A stretch of 64,000 nucleotides of DNA from an uncultured Faecalibacterium sp. (GTDB lineage: Bacteria; Bacillota; Clostridia; Oscillospirales; Ruminococcaceae): NCBI GenBank assembly GCA_934561555.1, contig CAKTGQ010000006.1, positions 1 to 64,000 on the forward strand, given 5' to 3'. Numbering within the stretch: the first letter of the stretch is position 1; the number at the start of each line of letters is the position of its first letter. The notes beneath the pieces are model-generated. The model searched no databases. It was not told the origin of the DNA and worked only from the letters and a program-made list of their open reading frames with translations. The position numbers and the translations under genes were made by a program. This document shows, in pieces, positions 39,661 to 48,547 of the stretch.

Positions 39661-40110
39661 ATGATGAACTGCATGAAAAACCCGCACTATAAGAGCGCCG
39701 TCGAGACGTACAACACAGCAACCCAGACCCTCACAACTACCCCTGCCCCGCTTGGGCTGACCGGCACGGTTCTCACAAACACCGGCGTCTCTCTTTCCCC
39801 AGAGCAAGCGGCAATAAAAATCAATAACAGCGGTCTGTATCAGGCATCTGCAAACATCCAGGCGCTTGCAAGTGCCGCAGGAAACATCACAATTGCCCTG
39901 TACCTTGATGGTGTCCTACTGCCCGAAACGCAGCGTACTGTGACCGCAGCCGCAAACGATACAGTCTCTGTGACCACAAACATGCTCCGGAGCGTACCGT
40001 GCAGCTGCAACACCCACACATTACAGCTCTATGGGTGGGTCGTGGGTGCCGCTGCCGCAGAAGTGACCTTCGCGCAGCTTGCAGTAGTCAAAGAAGCAGG
40101 GAGGGCATAA
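39661..40110 (+). CDS. Jelly-roll (TNF/BclA-like) domain protein, 149 aa
   Basis: The 149-residue protein is a likely beta jelly roll: IKINNSGLYQASANIQALAS, then ITIALYLDGVLL, then CNTHTLQLYGWVVGAA. Trimeric domains of this kind decorate virions and spore surfaces. It may be a head fibre or surface decoration. There is no signal peptide. The N-terminus is NCMKNPHYKS. Confidence 0.7.
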   Translation: MMNCMKNPHYKSAVETYNTATQTLTTTPAPLGLTGTVLTNTGVSLSPEQAAIKINNSGLYQASANIQALASAAGNITIALYLDGVLLPETQRTVTAAANDTVSVTTNMLRSVPCSCNTHTLQLYGWVVGAAAAEVTFAQLAVVKEAGRA

Positions 40111-40114
40111 AGCC

Positions 40115-40456
40115 ATGATGGACGAAAAAAAACTGTCCGGATTCAAAAAAACGCTGATACAGGCCGCAAAACAGATGGCAGAAGAGTACAGCGACGCAAT
40201 GAACTACGCGGATTTTGCGGTCGAGTACAGATCTGTGTGCCCTTCTGCAGCAGCGGAATGGTACAAGCTTTCCGGTGATGAAATCGAGCACGCCGAAATC
40301 AACTCCCGCATCGGACAGAAGGTGCTTTCCATTGTCGAAACAGAAGATGCTGCAGCAGCGGCAGACCTTCGCAGCATGTGGGCGATGGCTGAAGAGCTTG
40401 TTTCCGGTCTGCACGAATCTGTCATAAAACAGCGAGCGGCCTATGTAAAGCAATAA
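40115..40456 (+). CDS. End-module protein 5, helical ferritin-like pattern
   Basis: The 113-residue helical protein has an AAEWYKLSGDEIEHAEINSR stretch in its middle, with E-x-x-H spacing like a ferritin-type metal site. It is the last gene of the phage, followed by two terminators and the attachment core. The metal-site reading is tentative; only one such pair is visible. Confidence 0.65.
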   Translation: MMDEKKLSGFKKTLIQAAKQMAEEYSDAMNYADFAVEYRSVCPSAAAEWYKLSGDEIEHAEINSRIGQKVLSIVETEDAAAAADLRSMWAMAEELVSGLHESVIKQRAAYVKQ

Positions 40457-40525
40457 CAAAAAGAAAATGTGCTTTTTTACATATCAACCAGATGCAGGGG
40501 AAGATCAAGTAAGAGTACATAGCAG

Positions 40526-40564
40526 CAGCACCGGGGAGCCTGACGGTTCCTCGGTGCTGTTTTT
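40526..40564 (+). terminator. Terminator of the end module
   Basis: CAGCACCGGGGAGCC pairs with GGTTCCTCGGTGCTG over a TGAC loop and is followed by TTTTT. It ends rightward transcription about 100 bases before the attachment site. Confidence 0.85.
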
Positions 40565-40591
40565 GCGTTTATGAAGCTGTTTTTCAGCGGT

Positions 40592-40612
40592 GTGTTACCA
40601 AAAATGTTACCA
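40592..40612. promoter_or_regulatory. Putative integrase arm-type sites (left arm of attP)
   Basis: GTGTTACCA (40592-40600) and ATGTTACCA (40604-40612) are spaced 12 bp, matching the pair at 40801-40821 on the far side of the core. Together they make the prophage-prophage junction look like a whole attP. Confidence 0.55.
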
Positions 40613-40620
40613 TGATAAAG

Positions 40621-40658
40621 AAAAGAACGTCAATTCTCAATGAAATGACGTTCTTTTT
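40621..40658. terminator. Phage-borne terminator abutting the attachment core
   Basis: AAAAGAACGTCA (40621-40632) pairs with TGACGTTCTTTT (40646-40657). Read on the minus strand it lies just past the CCA end of the tmRNA-like core. At the true right end of the prophage it would therefore terminate the restored host RNA gene, replacing the host terminator at 1900. Confidence 0.75.
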
Positions 40659-40661
40659 GCG

Positions 40662-40685
40662 TGGTGGAGGCGATGGGAGTCGAAC
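40662..40685 (-). other. attP: Prophage-prophage junction, attP-like core
   Basis: Identical to the core at 1942-1965, but flanked on both sides by phage DNA with arm-type repeats. Copy 2 starts here; 40661 differs from 1941, which fixes the outer edge of the repeat. Confidence 0.8.
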
Positions 40686-40824
40686 AATTAAAAACGATTG
40701 ATTGTCGTCAAAAATTCATCTGGGATGCATGAAAGAGCGAAGGAATAATACGGATTTGTTGGGTTATACCCGATTCGTTTTTTAACATTTAGAAAAAAGA
40801 GTGTTACCAAATGTGTTACCAGAA

Positions 40825-41961
40825 TCATTCTTGAGCCTTCCTGAATGCAGCGGTCGTTGCAGCCGCCAAATCTTCTCGCTGGCCCTGCAATTCATGATGG
40901 TACACTCCGGAAGTGTCCATGTTCTTGCTGTGACCAACCAGCATTTTTAGCTGGCTGTCAGTCAGGACGCTTGATTCAACGCTGACAAAGGTATGCCGCA
41001 GCTCGTAAAGTGAGACTTTCGGCTCAAGCCCGTTTGCTTCCTGATACGATTCCCAGCGGCGATAGAGCGTATGCTCTGATGGAATCTGAAACAGCGGGGT
41101 ATTGTAGTTTAGCAGTATGCCTTGAGCCTTTAGGAGCTGTACCTGCGCCTCATAGGCATCCCGTGCTTCCTTGCCCATGTCAAAAGAGCGGATGGCGTTT
41201 TCATTCTTTCCGGTAGTCTGCTCCCGGTGCACATTGATGCTGCGCCGAAGGTTGACCGTGTTCCCTTTGATGTCTCCGTACCATAGGCCAATCAGCTCTC
41301 CGGGGCGCAGGCCGGTGGAAACGGCAAAGCGATAGGCATAGATGTATTCGTCAAATACCGGCTTTCCGTAGTAGGTACGGGTGTCCACGCTAAACAGTAC
41401 CTTCAGGGCGGTGGGCTGTAAAATTGTGCGCTTTCCCATTCTCGCATTCTTCGGGATTGACAGATCAGGATGCAGTGTCGTGTACTTATTCCTTCTGCAC
41501 CACTTTACAAAGGCCGTTTCAGCCGCCCGAATCGTCATAAGCGTCTTTCGGCTCAACGGCTGGTTTGAGATGGGCTTGCGCTGGTTCTTTTTCTGTGAGC
41601 GCTTTCGGAACGAAACGTCAATGGCCTTTTGAAGATCGCCCTCGGTTAACTCGTCAATGCGGATATTCCCGCAGGTCGGCAGGATATAGCAGTCCCCGTA
41701 ACGCTGGCATTGTGTCACATAGGACGTGCCGCAGGTCAGTTTCAGCTCTTCCACCCACTCGGCATAGAGCGTTGCCACCTTCTTCCTGCCGTCACGGATG
41801 CTGTCGTCGAGCCATGCATCTGCTTTTGCATTGGCCTCTCGTTGTCCTGTCCGGCCCGGCGTGCTGCTATAAAACCGTTTGCGTGTGCCGTTCTTCTGCA
41901 CCGCGATGCACCAGCGCTTTTCCTTTTCCACCCAAAATGCCGTGTTGACCCGTTTTTTCAT
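40825..41961 (-). CDS. int: Phage integrase (copy 2)
   Basis: Same 378-residue tyrosine recombinase as at 2105-3241, with catalytic Arg, His and Tyr intact. Here it sits beside an attP-like core. Confidence 0.95.
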   Translation of the reverse strand: MKKRVNTAFWVEKEKRWCIAVQKNGTRKRFYSSTPGRTGQREANAKADAWLDDSIRDGRKKVATLYAEWVEELKLTCGTSYVTQCQRYGDCYILPTCGNIRIDELTEGDLQKAIDVSFRKRSQKKNQRKPISNQPLSRKTLMTIRAAETAFVKWCRRNKYTTLHPDLSIPKNARMGKRTILQPTALKVLFSVDTRTYYGKPVFDEYIYAYRFAVSTGLRPGELIGLWYGDIKGNTVNLRRSINVHREQTTGKNENAIRSFDMGKEARDAYEAQVQLLKAQGILLNYNTPLFQIPSEHTLYRRWESYQEANGLEPKVSLYELRHTFVSVESSVLTDSQLKMLVGHSKNMDTSGVYHHELQGQREDLAAATTAAFRKAQE

Positions 41962-42128
41962 AAAATCCACCTCCATACACAAGGGTACACTGTTCCGCTG
42001 CCCTTTTGACGGCGGCGCTTTTTTCTTTGCTGCGGGGCGGCTTCCGGCTGCTTTTTCCCGCACCACGGACAAAAAGAAGCACTATCCGGGATCTCCTTCC
42101 GGCAGCATGGTCCCACGCATTTCATGGC

Positions 42129-42716
42129 TTACTCCTTTTTCTTCCCGATATATCCGAAGGCACCATTTTCAGAAGCGGCCCTTCCGGCCTTGTAGTTGAT
42201 CTTCAGGTCGTCAATTGGAGGATGCGGAGCGTCCGGGCATGGGTCAAGACCCGCGATCTGCGCATAGGTATACTGGTCTATGATGGTCCCGCACACGCTG
42301 ACCCGGTTATTCAGAGGGCAGTGCAGGTTTGCAGCTATCTCCGATATGACAGCAGGCGGGCTGCTGCCGTGACTGCCCTTCAATATGAAGAGAAGCAGCC
42401 TTTTCGTCAGCGGCGGCAGGTTTACAACTAGACGGCACAACTCCGCGTTTAGCTCATCGTCGGCCTTGCCGTCATCCGGCACCGCGTACAAGTCCGGGTG
42501 CAGTACCTCCATAAAGACCGCGATGGGCGACACCCCGCAGGAAGAACACCAATCCATGATCTCGTCACTGTCCGGGCTTGACTGCCCTTTTTCCCAGTTC
42601 TGCACGGTGCGCTCGTTCTTCTCGAGCATGACCGCCATTTCCCGCTGGCTCAAGCCCGCCGCAACACGCGCCTTTGCCAAAGCAGCACCAATTTTAGCCG
42701 CCGTAAAATAACTCAT
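42129..42716 (-). CDS. XRE-family HTH regulator (copy 2)
   Basis: Same protein as at 3409-3996; its divergent inverted repeat is at 42763-42789. Confidence 0.85.
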   Translation of the reverse strand: MSYFTAAKIGAALAKARVAAGLSQREMAVMLEKNERTVQNWEKGQSSPDSDEIMDWCSSCGVSPIAVFMEVLHPDLYAVPDDGKADDELNAELCRLVVNLPPLTKRLLLFILKGSHGSSPPAVISEIAANLHCPLNNRVSVCGTIIDQYTYAQIAGLDPCPDAPHPPIDDLKINYKAGRAASENGAFGYIGKKKE

Positions 42717-42762
42717 ACACACCCTTCCCCCATCGAAAATACATTGCGTGATATAAACAGAA

Positions 42763-42789
42763 AATGGCGCAGATTTTTTCTGCGCCATT
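42763..42789. promoter_or_regulatory. Inverted repeat in divergent regulatory region (copy 2)
   Basis: Second copy of the 11-bp inverted repeat at 4043-4069. Confidence 0.5.
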
Positions 42790-42882
42790 CGACAAAATTT
42801 ACACCAATTTCATTTTCCTCTGGCGCATGGTAAAATATTGTCATAAGTTTACACAATTACCAAAATTCAGGAGGAAAACAAA

Positions 42883-42993
42883 ATGAAAACCGTTCAAACA
42901 AGCAACACCGACCCGGAAATGACCATCATTGACGGAATGCCCGCCAGCGTGCTTACCGGCACAGCCAAAACCCCGCAGCCTTGGGAGGATTGA
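42883..42993 (+). CDS. Small phage protein, 36 aa (copy 2)
   Basis: Second copy of 4163-4273, with the same AGGAGG. Confidence 0.58.
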   Translation: MKTVQTSNTDPEMTIIDGMPASVLTGTAKTPQPWED

Positions 42994-42996
42994 GCC

Positions 42997-43212
42997 ATGA
43001 CCAACAATAAGACCGCCTGTTTCTGCAGCCACATCCGCGCTGCGCTTGCTTGCTACGTTGATATGACACCGGAGCAGCAAGCCCTTGCCGCCATGTACGC
43101 AAACCGCAAGATCACCGGCTTGAACACCCTGCGCGCCGCAGCGGTAAGCCCCGGCGGGGAGTGCGCCGCCCAGTTGTTGCAAAAAATGCAGCAGCTGGAC
43201 ACCAGCAAGTAA
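42997..43212 (+). CDS. Small phage protein, 71 aa (copy 2)
   Basis: Second copy of 4277-4492. Confidence 0.65.
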   Translation: MTNNKTACFCSHIRAALACYVDMTPEQQALAAMYANRKITGLNTLRAAAVSPGGECAAQLLQKMQQLDTSK

Positions 43213-43216
43213 AACA

Positions 43217-43336
43217 ACGCGCATATTTTGCGCGAAGTCAGCGTAAACCGCGCGTTTTTCGCTTAAAAGTGCGCGTAAATCGCGCGATTCAGCGCAAATG
43301 TCAAATTTTCAGCGCATTTTTACGCAATTAAAATTG
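43217..43336. repeat. GCG-rich palindromic repeats (copy 2)
   Basis: Second copy of the convergent-gene spacer at 4497-4616. Confidence 0.45.
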
Positions 43337-43382
43337 ATTGACGATTACACCAAAGTGTTGTAACACGCGGTTGTAAACAGGT

Positions 43383-44354
43383 TTACTTAGCTTTACGCCC
43401 TTCAGCCTTACCGCTTGAGATATAGTGCTCATAGTATTTCGCGTTATCGTCACCAAAGGAAGCAACCAAATCCGCATTGTTAGACTTGTAAGCAGAAAGA
43501 TTAAATTCTGCGCTACCCTGACGACCTTCCTTCATTCCGCTATTTACAAAATGCTCAAGATATTTCCACTCGTTTTCTCCAAACAAAGCGGACAGATCAG
43601 GATTGTTTGCTTTGTAGTATTCAAAGTTATAAACAGGGCTGTACTTCTTGAGCATAGCAAAATAAGGTATATAGTCAGGCTCTTTTCGGTAATTTCCAGA
43701 ATACAAAGACTTTTGAGAAATGGTTTCTTTAGTTCCGTCCATGTACTCTACAACAGCTTGAGTTGCTGCAATTGTCTCAACGGTTCCGTTGTACCACAAG
43801 CAATCCCATGTAACAGCTGTATCGTACACGGCATTCTGGATCTCAGATTCAGACAGGTATGTTAACGGATCGCCATATTTTAAGCCATCGCTGTAAAATG
43901 CGTTCCAATAGTACGGATTTCCATACTTGTCAAGAAGAATTTTGTTATTATGTCGCTCTCCAATGTATGCAAAATAGTCAGTTGAAAGTTGAGTTTGTTG
44001 TGCAAACGGTGTTCCTTGCTGTGTAAAATTATCGAATGTTCCAATTGTGCTGGAAGCATCAAATTTTGTCGGATAAATCGGACCCACAACGCGCGCTTTC
44101 ACAGAAGAGTACCCGCGAATGGTACAAGCCACGTTGTCACCAACGGCATTTATAGGGACAAGTGTAAAAGTAACATATTTTATTGTTTTGCTAGAATTGT
44201 TACGAAAGCACACAGTAGGAGTGACACCATTTGCAGAGTTTACGGAAAAATAAACATCCATAAGTTCCACTGAAGGTTTTGCCGCAAACGCTGACATTGA
44301 AAAGATCATCAACGTGAATAGCGTAAAGGCAATTGCAAGCAATTTCTTTTTCAT
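43383..44354 (-). CDS. Secreted protein with surface repeats (copy 2)
   Basis: Second copy of 4663-5634; signal peptide and both C-terminal repeats are intact, so the host would carry two doses. Confidence 0.8.
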   Translation of the reverse strand: MKKKLLAIAFTLFTLMIFSMSAFAAKPSVELMDVYFSVNSANGVTPTVCFRNNSSKTIKYVTFTLVPINAVGDNVACTIRGYSSVKARVVGPIYPTKFDASSTIGTFDNFTQQGTPFAQQTQLSTDYFAYIGERHNNKILLDKYGNPYYWNAFYSDGLKYGDPLTYLSESEIQNAVYDTAVTWDCLWYNGTVETIAATQAVVEYMDGTKETISQKSLYSGNYRKEPDYIPYFAMLKKYSPVYNFEYYKANNPDLSALFGENEWKYLEHFVNSGMKEGRQGSAEFNLSAYKSNNADLVASFGDDNAKYYEHYISSGKAEGRKAK

Positions 44355-44444
44355 GATAACCACCTCAAAATAACAAAAATATGCAGCCAAACAGCTGCCG
44401 GAAACCTTAAATTATCAATGATCTAGCCAAAGGGGGAAAATAAA

Positions 44445-44597
44445 GTGCAAGATACCAGCACAATGTTTGCGAAGCGTGATACAATAGAAGAAAAAGAGAA
44501 GCACGACAAGCTTGTGCGTCTTGCCGTCAACGAAATTCTCTCATTGTCCGAAAATCAACTTCAGGAAGTGATACGGAGGTTCTATGATGTTTTGTAA
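44445..44597 (+). CDS. Small phage protein, 50 aa (copy 2)
   Basis: Second copy of 5725-5877, GTG start. Confidence 0.53.
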   Translation: MQDTSTMFAKRDTIEEKEKHDKLVRLAVNEILSLSENQLQEVIRRFYDVL

Positions 44598-44626
44598 TTT
44601 GCGCTCTTTACTATTGAGGTATACAC

Positions 44627-45259
44627 TCATTCTGGAAGCTCAATCTTGACCGCTTGTGCAATTCGCACCAACTTCATAATATTTTCTTCCGTCATGCCGT
44701 CCAGCGCTTCAAGCAGTGCCCGGCGGGCGGGTGACAACTTCTCTAGCTCAATGCCGTCTATGGCGTTGGGCTTTTCTTTTTGCTCAGGTGCAGCCGGGGC
44801 GGTTACAGGGGAAGAATCGTCGGTTTCGCCGTTCAGGTATGCAGCGGTCGTGTGCAGCTCTTTCGCCCAGACCTCAAGGATTTCAGGCTTCACGTTCTTT
44901 GTTCTACGCAGATTGCTTCCGGCTTTGGACGGCAGGCCAACGAGGTCATAGAGGTGTGACTGCGTCTTCCCCTGCTGCTTGCACAGGGCGTAAAACCTAT
45001 CATATTGGAATGTGCCGTACTCTTTACCTATATACGTATTGCTGTCTGCTGCTGAAGGGTCATCAGTTTTTCCAAGAAGATAGTCAACAGACGTTCCAAG
45101 TGTTGTTGCAAGTGTAGGTAGATACTTCACAGGGACATCTGCATCGCGGCTTGTTACATTTGCAAGATAGCCTGAGCTTTTTCCAATAGCCTGACTGAGG
45201 AATGAAATTTGAACTCCCTTCTTGTCGGCAAGATCGCGTATCCTTGAAATGTTCCCCAT
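44627..45259 (-). CDS. Repressor with two HTH domains (copy 2)
   Basis: Second copy of 5907-6539. Two intact repressor genes would keep both prophages silent together. Confidence 0.85.
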   Translation of the reverse strand: MGNISRIRDLADKKGVQISFLSQAIGKSSGYLANVTSRDADVPVKYLPTLATTLGTSVDYLLGKTDDPSAADSNTYIGKEYGTFQYDRFYALCKQQGKTQSHLYDLVGLPSKAGSNLRRTKNVKPEILEVWAKELHTTAAYLNGETDDSSPVTAPAAPEQKEKPNAIDGIELEKLSPARRALLEALDGMTEENIMKLVRIAQAVKIELPE

Positions 45260-45323
45260 AAATAGCACCTCGCAATAAAAAAACGATGAAGAATAAAAAA
45301 ATACGAAAATCTAATAAAACCTA

Positions 45324-45352
45324 TTTACAAAATAATTGAAAAGTAGTATAAT
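45324..45352 (+). promoter_or_regulatory. Early promoter 1 (copy 2)
   Basis: TTTACA, 17 bases, TATAAT, as at 6604-6632. Confidence 0.9.
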
Positions 45353-45429
45353 AGCAAATGTAAGGAACGGCTATCCTACATAAATAATACTACTATATCA
45401 GTAAAAAAGCAACAAGTGAGGTAAAAAAC

Positions 45430-45762
45430 ATGAAGAACTTTAACGAACTACCCGCATCCATCCAGAACGAGGTCAAGAACCTGTTGAAGGTCTACGACAA
45501 GTGCTTTGTCACTTACGAGAACGCCGCCTATCACGTTTCTCCGTCCGTTGCTCTCACCAAGAGCTATGCAGCAGACCATGAGGCGGTTGGCACCTACACC
45601 GCAAAGGAAGTCTTTACCGCCGAAGAGCAGATCGTCAACTACGTTGAATCTTTCCATGAGTTTCCCATCCAGTACAAAGGCAAGCGCGACTACCGCTTGT
45701 TGAACAGCCTTGCATGGGGCAACAAGGTCAAGTTGGAGAACGGAAACCTCATGAACGCATAA
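45430..45762 (+). CDS. Early protein, 110 aa (copy 2)
   Basis: Second copy of 6710-7042. Confidence 0.8.
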   Translation: MKNFNELPASIQNEVKNLLKVYDKCFVTYENAAYHVSPSVALTKSYAADHEAVGTYTAKEVFTAEEQIVNYVESFHEFPIQYKGKRDYRLLNSLAWGNKVKLENGNLMNA

Positions 45763-45766
45763 CTAA

Positions 45767-45832
45767 CCCGCCTGATGATGGCTGCTTGGCAGCAGCCGAA
45801 ACCACCCGGCAGCCAGCCGTGGAGGTCGCGGG
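45767..45832 (+). ncRNA. Hammerhead ribozyme A (copy 2)
   Basis: Second copy of 7047-7112; predicted cut after 45827. Confidence 0.87.
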
Positions 45833-45872
45833 AACCACCGCAACCAACAATCAATTTTCGGAGGTATGAAAA

Positions 45873-46799
45873 ATGTCTGCAAACGTTGAAACGATGTTCT
45901 ATGTCCGGGAGAAGCCTTGGCACGGTCTGGGAACCATGGTGCAGGAAGCACCCACCAGCGCGGAGGCGCTGAAGCTGGCCGGTCTGGACTGGACGGTCGA
46001 GGCCCGCGATATGTGGCTGAACGGCGGCTATGAGCCGATTCCCGGCTACAAGGCAAACGTCCGCAGCTCGGACAATAAGGTTCTGGGCGTGGTCAGAAAC
46101 AAGTACCGTATCGTCCAGAACGCAGAGGCTTTCGCGTTCACGGATGCGCTGATCGGCGGCGATGTCCACTATGAGACAGCTGGCAGCCTGCTGGACGGCA
46201 AGAAGATTTGGCTGCTTGCAAAGCTGCCAGATTCCGAAATCTGCGGGGACAAGACCGAAACCTATATGTGCTTCTCCAACACGCATGACGGCTCCGGCGC
46301 TGTCCGCGTCTGCATGACCCCAGTTCGCGTGGTCTGCAACAACACGCTGAACCTTGCGCTGGACACTGCACAGCGGGCATGGGGCGTCCGTCATGTGGGC
46401 GATATCAACACCAAGCTGGTAGAGGCCCGGCAGTGCTTAGACATGGCCAATAAGTACATGGATGAACTTGCAACCCGCGCCGACCAGATGGCAAACACCA
46501 CGGTCAGCGATGCACGGCTGCGGGAGGTTCTGGACAGCCTGTTCCCGGAAGCAGACGATATGACCGACCGCCAGAAGCGCCATGTGCAGGACATGAAGGA
46601 CGGTTACATGGTCTGCATGATGGCTCCTGACCTCGTGAAATTCCGCAATACCGCATGGGGCGCGGTGAACGCAATGAGCGATTTTGTCACCCACAGCGCC
46701 CCGCACCGGAACACGAAGAATTATCAGGAAAACAACTGGAACAACGTGATGAGCGGCCACTTCCTGATGGATGCAATGGCAAAGGCCGTCATCCGGTAA
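45873..46799 (+). CDS. DUF932 protein (copy 2)
   Basis: Second copy of 7153-8079. Confidence 0.9.
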   Translation: MSANVETMFYVREKPWHGLGTMVQEAPTSAEALKLAGLDWTVEARDMWLNGGYEPIPGYKANVRSSDNKVLGVVRNKYRIVQNAEAFAFTDALIGGDVHYETAGSLLDGKKIWLLAKLPDSEICGDKTETYMCFSNTHDGSGAVRVCMTPVRVVCNNTLNLALDTAQRAWGVRHVGDINTKLVEARQCLDMANKYMDELATRADQMANTTVSDARLREVLDSLFPEADDMTDRQKRHVQDMKDGYMVCMMAPDLVKFRNTAWGAVNAMSDFVTHSAPHRNTKNYQENNWNNVMSGHFLMDAMAKAVIR

Positions 46800-46848
46800 A
46801 TATTTGATGGCTGTGCTATCTGGCCTAACGGGCGCTTTGAGGTTTAAA

Positions 46849-47046
46849 ATGACAAGACGTGATGAAATTGACGCAGAGATCAGAAATCAGGCCGTGCGCC
46901 TGTATCCGCGCTGCACTGCCCTGTTTGAGCTGCCGACAATGGTTTACTTTCAGATCATGAAGGATAACACCCTTCGGCACAAGCCGTACAGGGTCAGTGA
47001 GGAACGCTGCAAGAAGGTCATCTTTGCAATGCCTGAGTTTGACTAA
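46849..47046 (+). CDS. Small phage protein, 65 aa (copy 2)
   Basis: Second copy of 8129-8326. Confidence 0.63.
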   Translation: MTRRDEIDAEIRNQAVRLYPRCTALFELPTMVYFQIMKDNTLRHKPYRVSEERCKKVIFAMPEFD

Positions 47047-47057
47047 GGAGAAAAACG

Positions 47058-47558
47058 ATGAATGAAAAAGAGCACCAGAGAGTTGCCGATGTAGAAGAAG
47101 CCCGCACAAAGCTCCTTGAATGCTTTCCCGGCAGCCTCATCCGCGATTTTGACGATGAAGGGTACGAGTTTATTGCTCACCCGCGCACAAACCAGTATTT
47201 CATTTTAGAGGACTGTCATTATGTTGAAGATATCGAAGCGAAGGTGCTCGAATGTCTTTCACGGGCAGCATTCAAGACCGCTCCGTATTCGCAGGAGTGG
47301 CGAAACCGGCGCTTCCACGAATTTATGCTTTCGGGGGTCAATGCTTTTCTTGACACCGATTTCTCGGAAGAAGATATGGAGCTTATCTATACCTATATTG
47401 GCAACGAAATAAGACACGGTCTCACCATGGCCTTTATTGACCACGACATGAGCATGAAGTGGCTGAGAGAGCATATCCCAACTGAAAAAACATCAGGCAC
47501 TAATCTTGAAGATGCTGAAGACGCTTTGGTTATCACCGCATCTTCTACGAAAGAGTGA
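47058..47558 (+). CDS. Uncharacterised early protein, 166 aa (copy 2)
   Basis: Second copy of 8338-8838. Confidence 0.7.
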   Translation: MNEKEHQRVADVEEARTKLLECFPGSLIRDFDDEGYEFIAHPRTNQYFILEDCHYVEDIEAKVLECLSRAAFKTAPYSQEWRNRRFHEFMLSGVNAFLDTDFSEEDMELIYTYIGNEIRHGLTMAFIDHDMSMKWLREHIPTEKTSGTNLEDAEDALVITASSTKE

Positions 47559-47565
47559 GCAGCAG

Positions 47566-47597
47566 GCACCGGCTGAAAGGCCGGTGCTTAATTTTTT
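47566..47597 (+). terminator. Terminator of early operon 1 (copy 2)
   Basis: Second copy of 8846-8877. Confidence 0.85.
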
Positions 47598-47640
47598 ACT
47601 CCCTATGAATAAAAATATACTGAAATAATATAAAAACCTA

Positions 47641-47669
47641 TTTACAAAATAATTGAAAAGTAGTATAAT
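47641..47669 (+). promoter_or_regulatory. Early promoter 2 (copy 2)
   Basis: Second copy of 8921-8949. Confidence 0.9.
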
Positions 47670-47713
47670 AACAAATGTAGAGAGCACCACCAAACAACCA
47701 GGAGGAACAGAAA

Positions 47714-47872
47714 ATGAAAGAGACCATCACCGCCAAGGAACTGGAAGAAGCAATGAACGCTGTCCTGAAGCAGGCACGCAAGATGGAGAACTCCGATGAA
47801 CCGGAGGAATGCCGCTACGGCTTCGGTATGGAGAGTGCGCTGACTTCTCTTGCAATCTACCTCAACGCATAA
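47714..47872 (+). CDS. Small early protein, 52 aa (copy 2)
   Basis: Second copy of 8994-9152. Confidence 0.73.
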   Translation: MKETITAKELEEAMNAVLKQARKMENSDEPEECRYGFGMESALTSLAIYLNA

Positions 47873-47939
47873 CCCACCTGATGATGACCCTGCGGCAAGA
47901 GTCGAAACCACCCGGCAGCCAGCCGGGCAAGGTCGTGGG
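47873..47939 (+). ncRNA. Hammerhead ribozyme B (copy 2)
   Basis: Second copy of 9153-9219; predicted cut after 47934. Confidence 0.87.
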
Positions 47940-47968
47940 AGCCACCTACAGAAAGGAGATTCGATATC

Positions 47969-48196
47969 GTGTCGAAGTATTACACCACCAAAGAAACTGC
48001 AAAAGCGCTTGGCGTATGTCAGGCAAGGGTCCTTCAGCTCAGGAAGCAGGGCCTGCTGGACGCTTATTCTCACGGAGAGAAGGGCAGCAAGAGCAAGTTC
48101 TACTTCCGCGCTGATGACGTTGAGCACTATAAGCAGAGCCGAGACAACCCGGAGCAGCCGCCGTTACGCAAGGTCAGCACCAAGGAGACCGCCTGA
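47969..48196 (+). CDS. MerR/excisionase-like HTH protein (copy 2)
   Basis: Second copy of 9249-9476. Confidence 0.8.
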   Translation: MSKYYTTKETAKALGVCQARVLQLRKQGLLDAYSHGEKGSKSKFYFRADDVEHYKQSRDNPEQPPLRKVSTKETA

Positions 48197-48387
48197 TGAA
48201 CGGTCGGAACAAATACTGGCGGGAAGCCCGCTGGGACAAGAACCAGCCTTCACGTCTGGCACACATCAAAGAAAAGAGGTCGAAAAGGCATGATGAAGGT
48301 CATACAGGGCACCTTCCGGCAGATTCCGTACTGGAAACTTCGGGGCCGGTTCCACAGCTGCGGCTACCGCGATCAGGAAGTCGCTAA
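48196..48387 (+). CDS. Possible small basic protein (copy 2)
   Basis: Second copy of the doubtful frame at 9476-9667. Confidence 0.33.
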   Translation: MNGRNKYWREARWDKNQPSRLAHIKEKRSKRHDEGHTGHLPADSVLETSGPVPQLRLPRSGSR

Positions 48388-48547
48388 GTATATCGGCATT
48401 GGCCGGGACACCATGAGCGGCAGGATGCAGGGTCACAATCCGTGGACAAGCGCAGAGATCACAGCAATGTGTGAACTGCTGGACATCCGACAGGATGAGA
48501 TCGGGGAACTGTTTTTCCCCTCACTTGAGAAAGGAGAATCCGCATGA
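48290..48547 (+). CDS. Small HTH-like early regulator (copy 2)
   Basis: Second copy of 9570-9827. Confidence 0.7.
   Translation: MMKVIQGTFRQIPYWKLRGRFHSCGYRDQEVAKYIGIGRDTMSGRMQGHNPWTSAEITAMCELLDIRQDEIGELFFPSLEKGESA

Larger units (their letters stand above)
1942..40661. mobile_element. Prophage copy 1, complete siphovirus genome (38.7 kb)
   Basis: A full temperate genome with integration, control, replication, packaging, head, tail, lysis and cargo modules. There are no sheath or baseplate wedge genes, so the tail is long and non-contractile. No insertion sequence or broken essential gene is visible, so it may be active. Confidence 0.92.
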
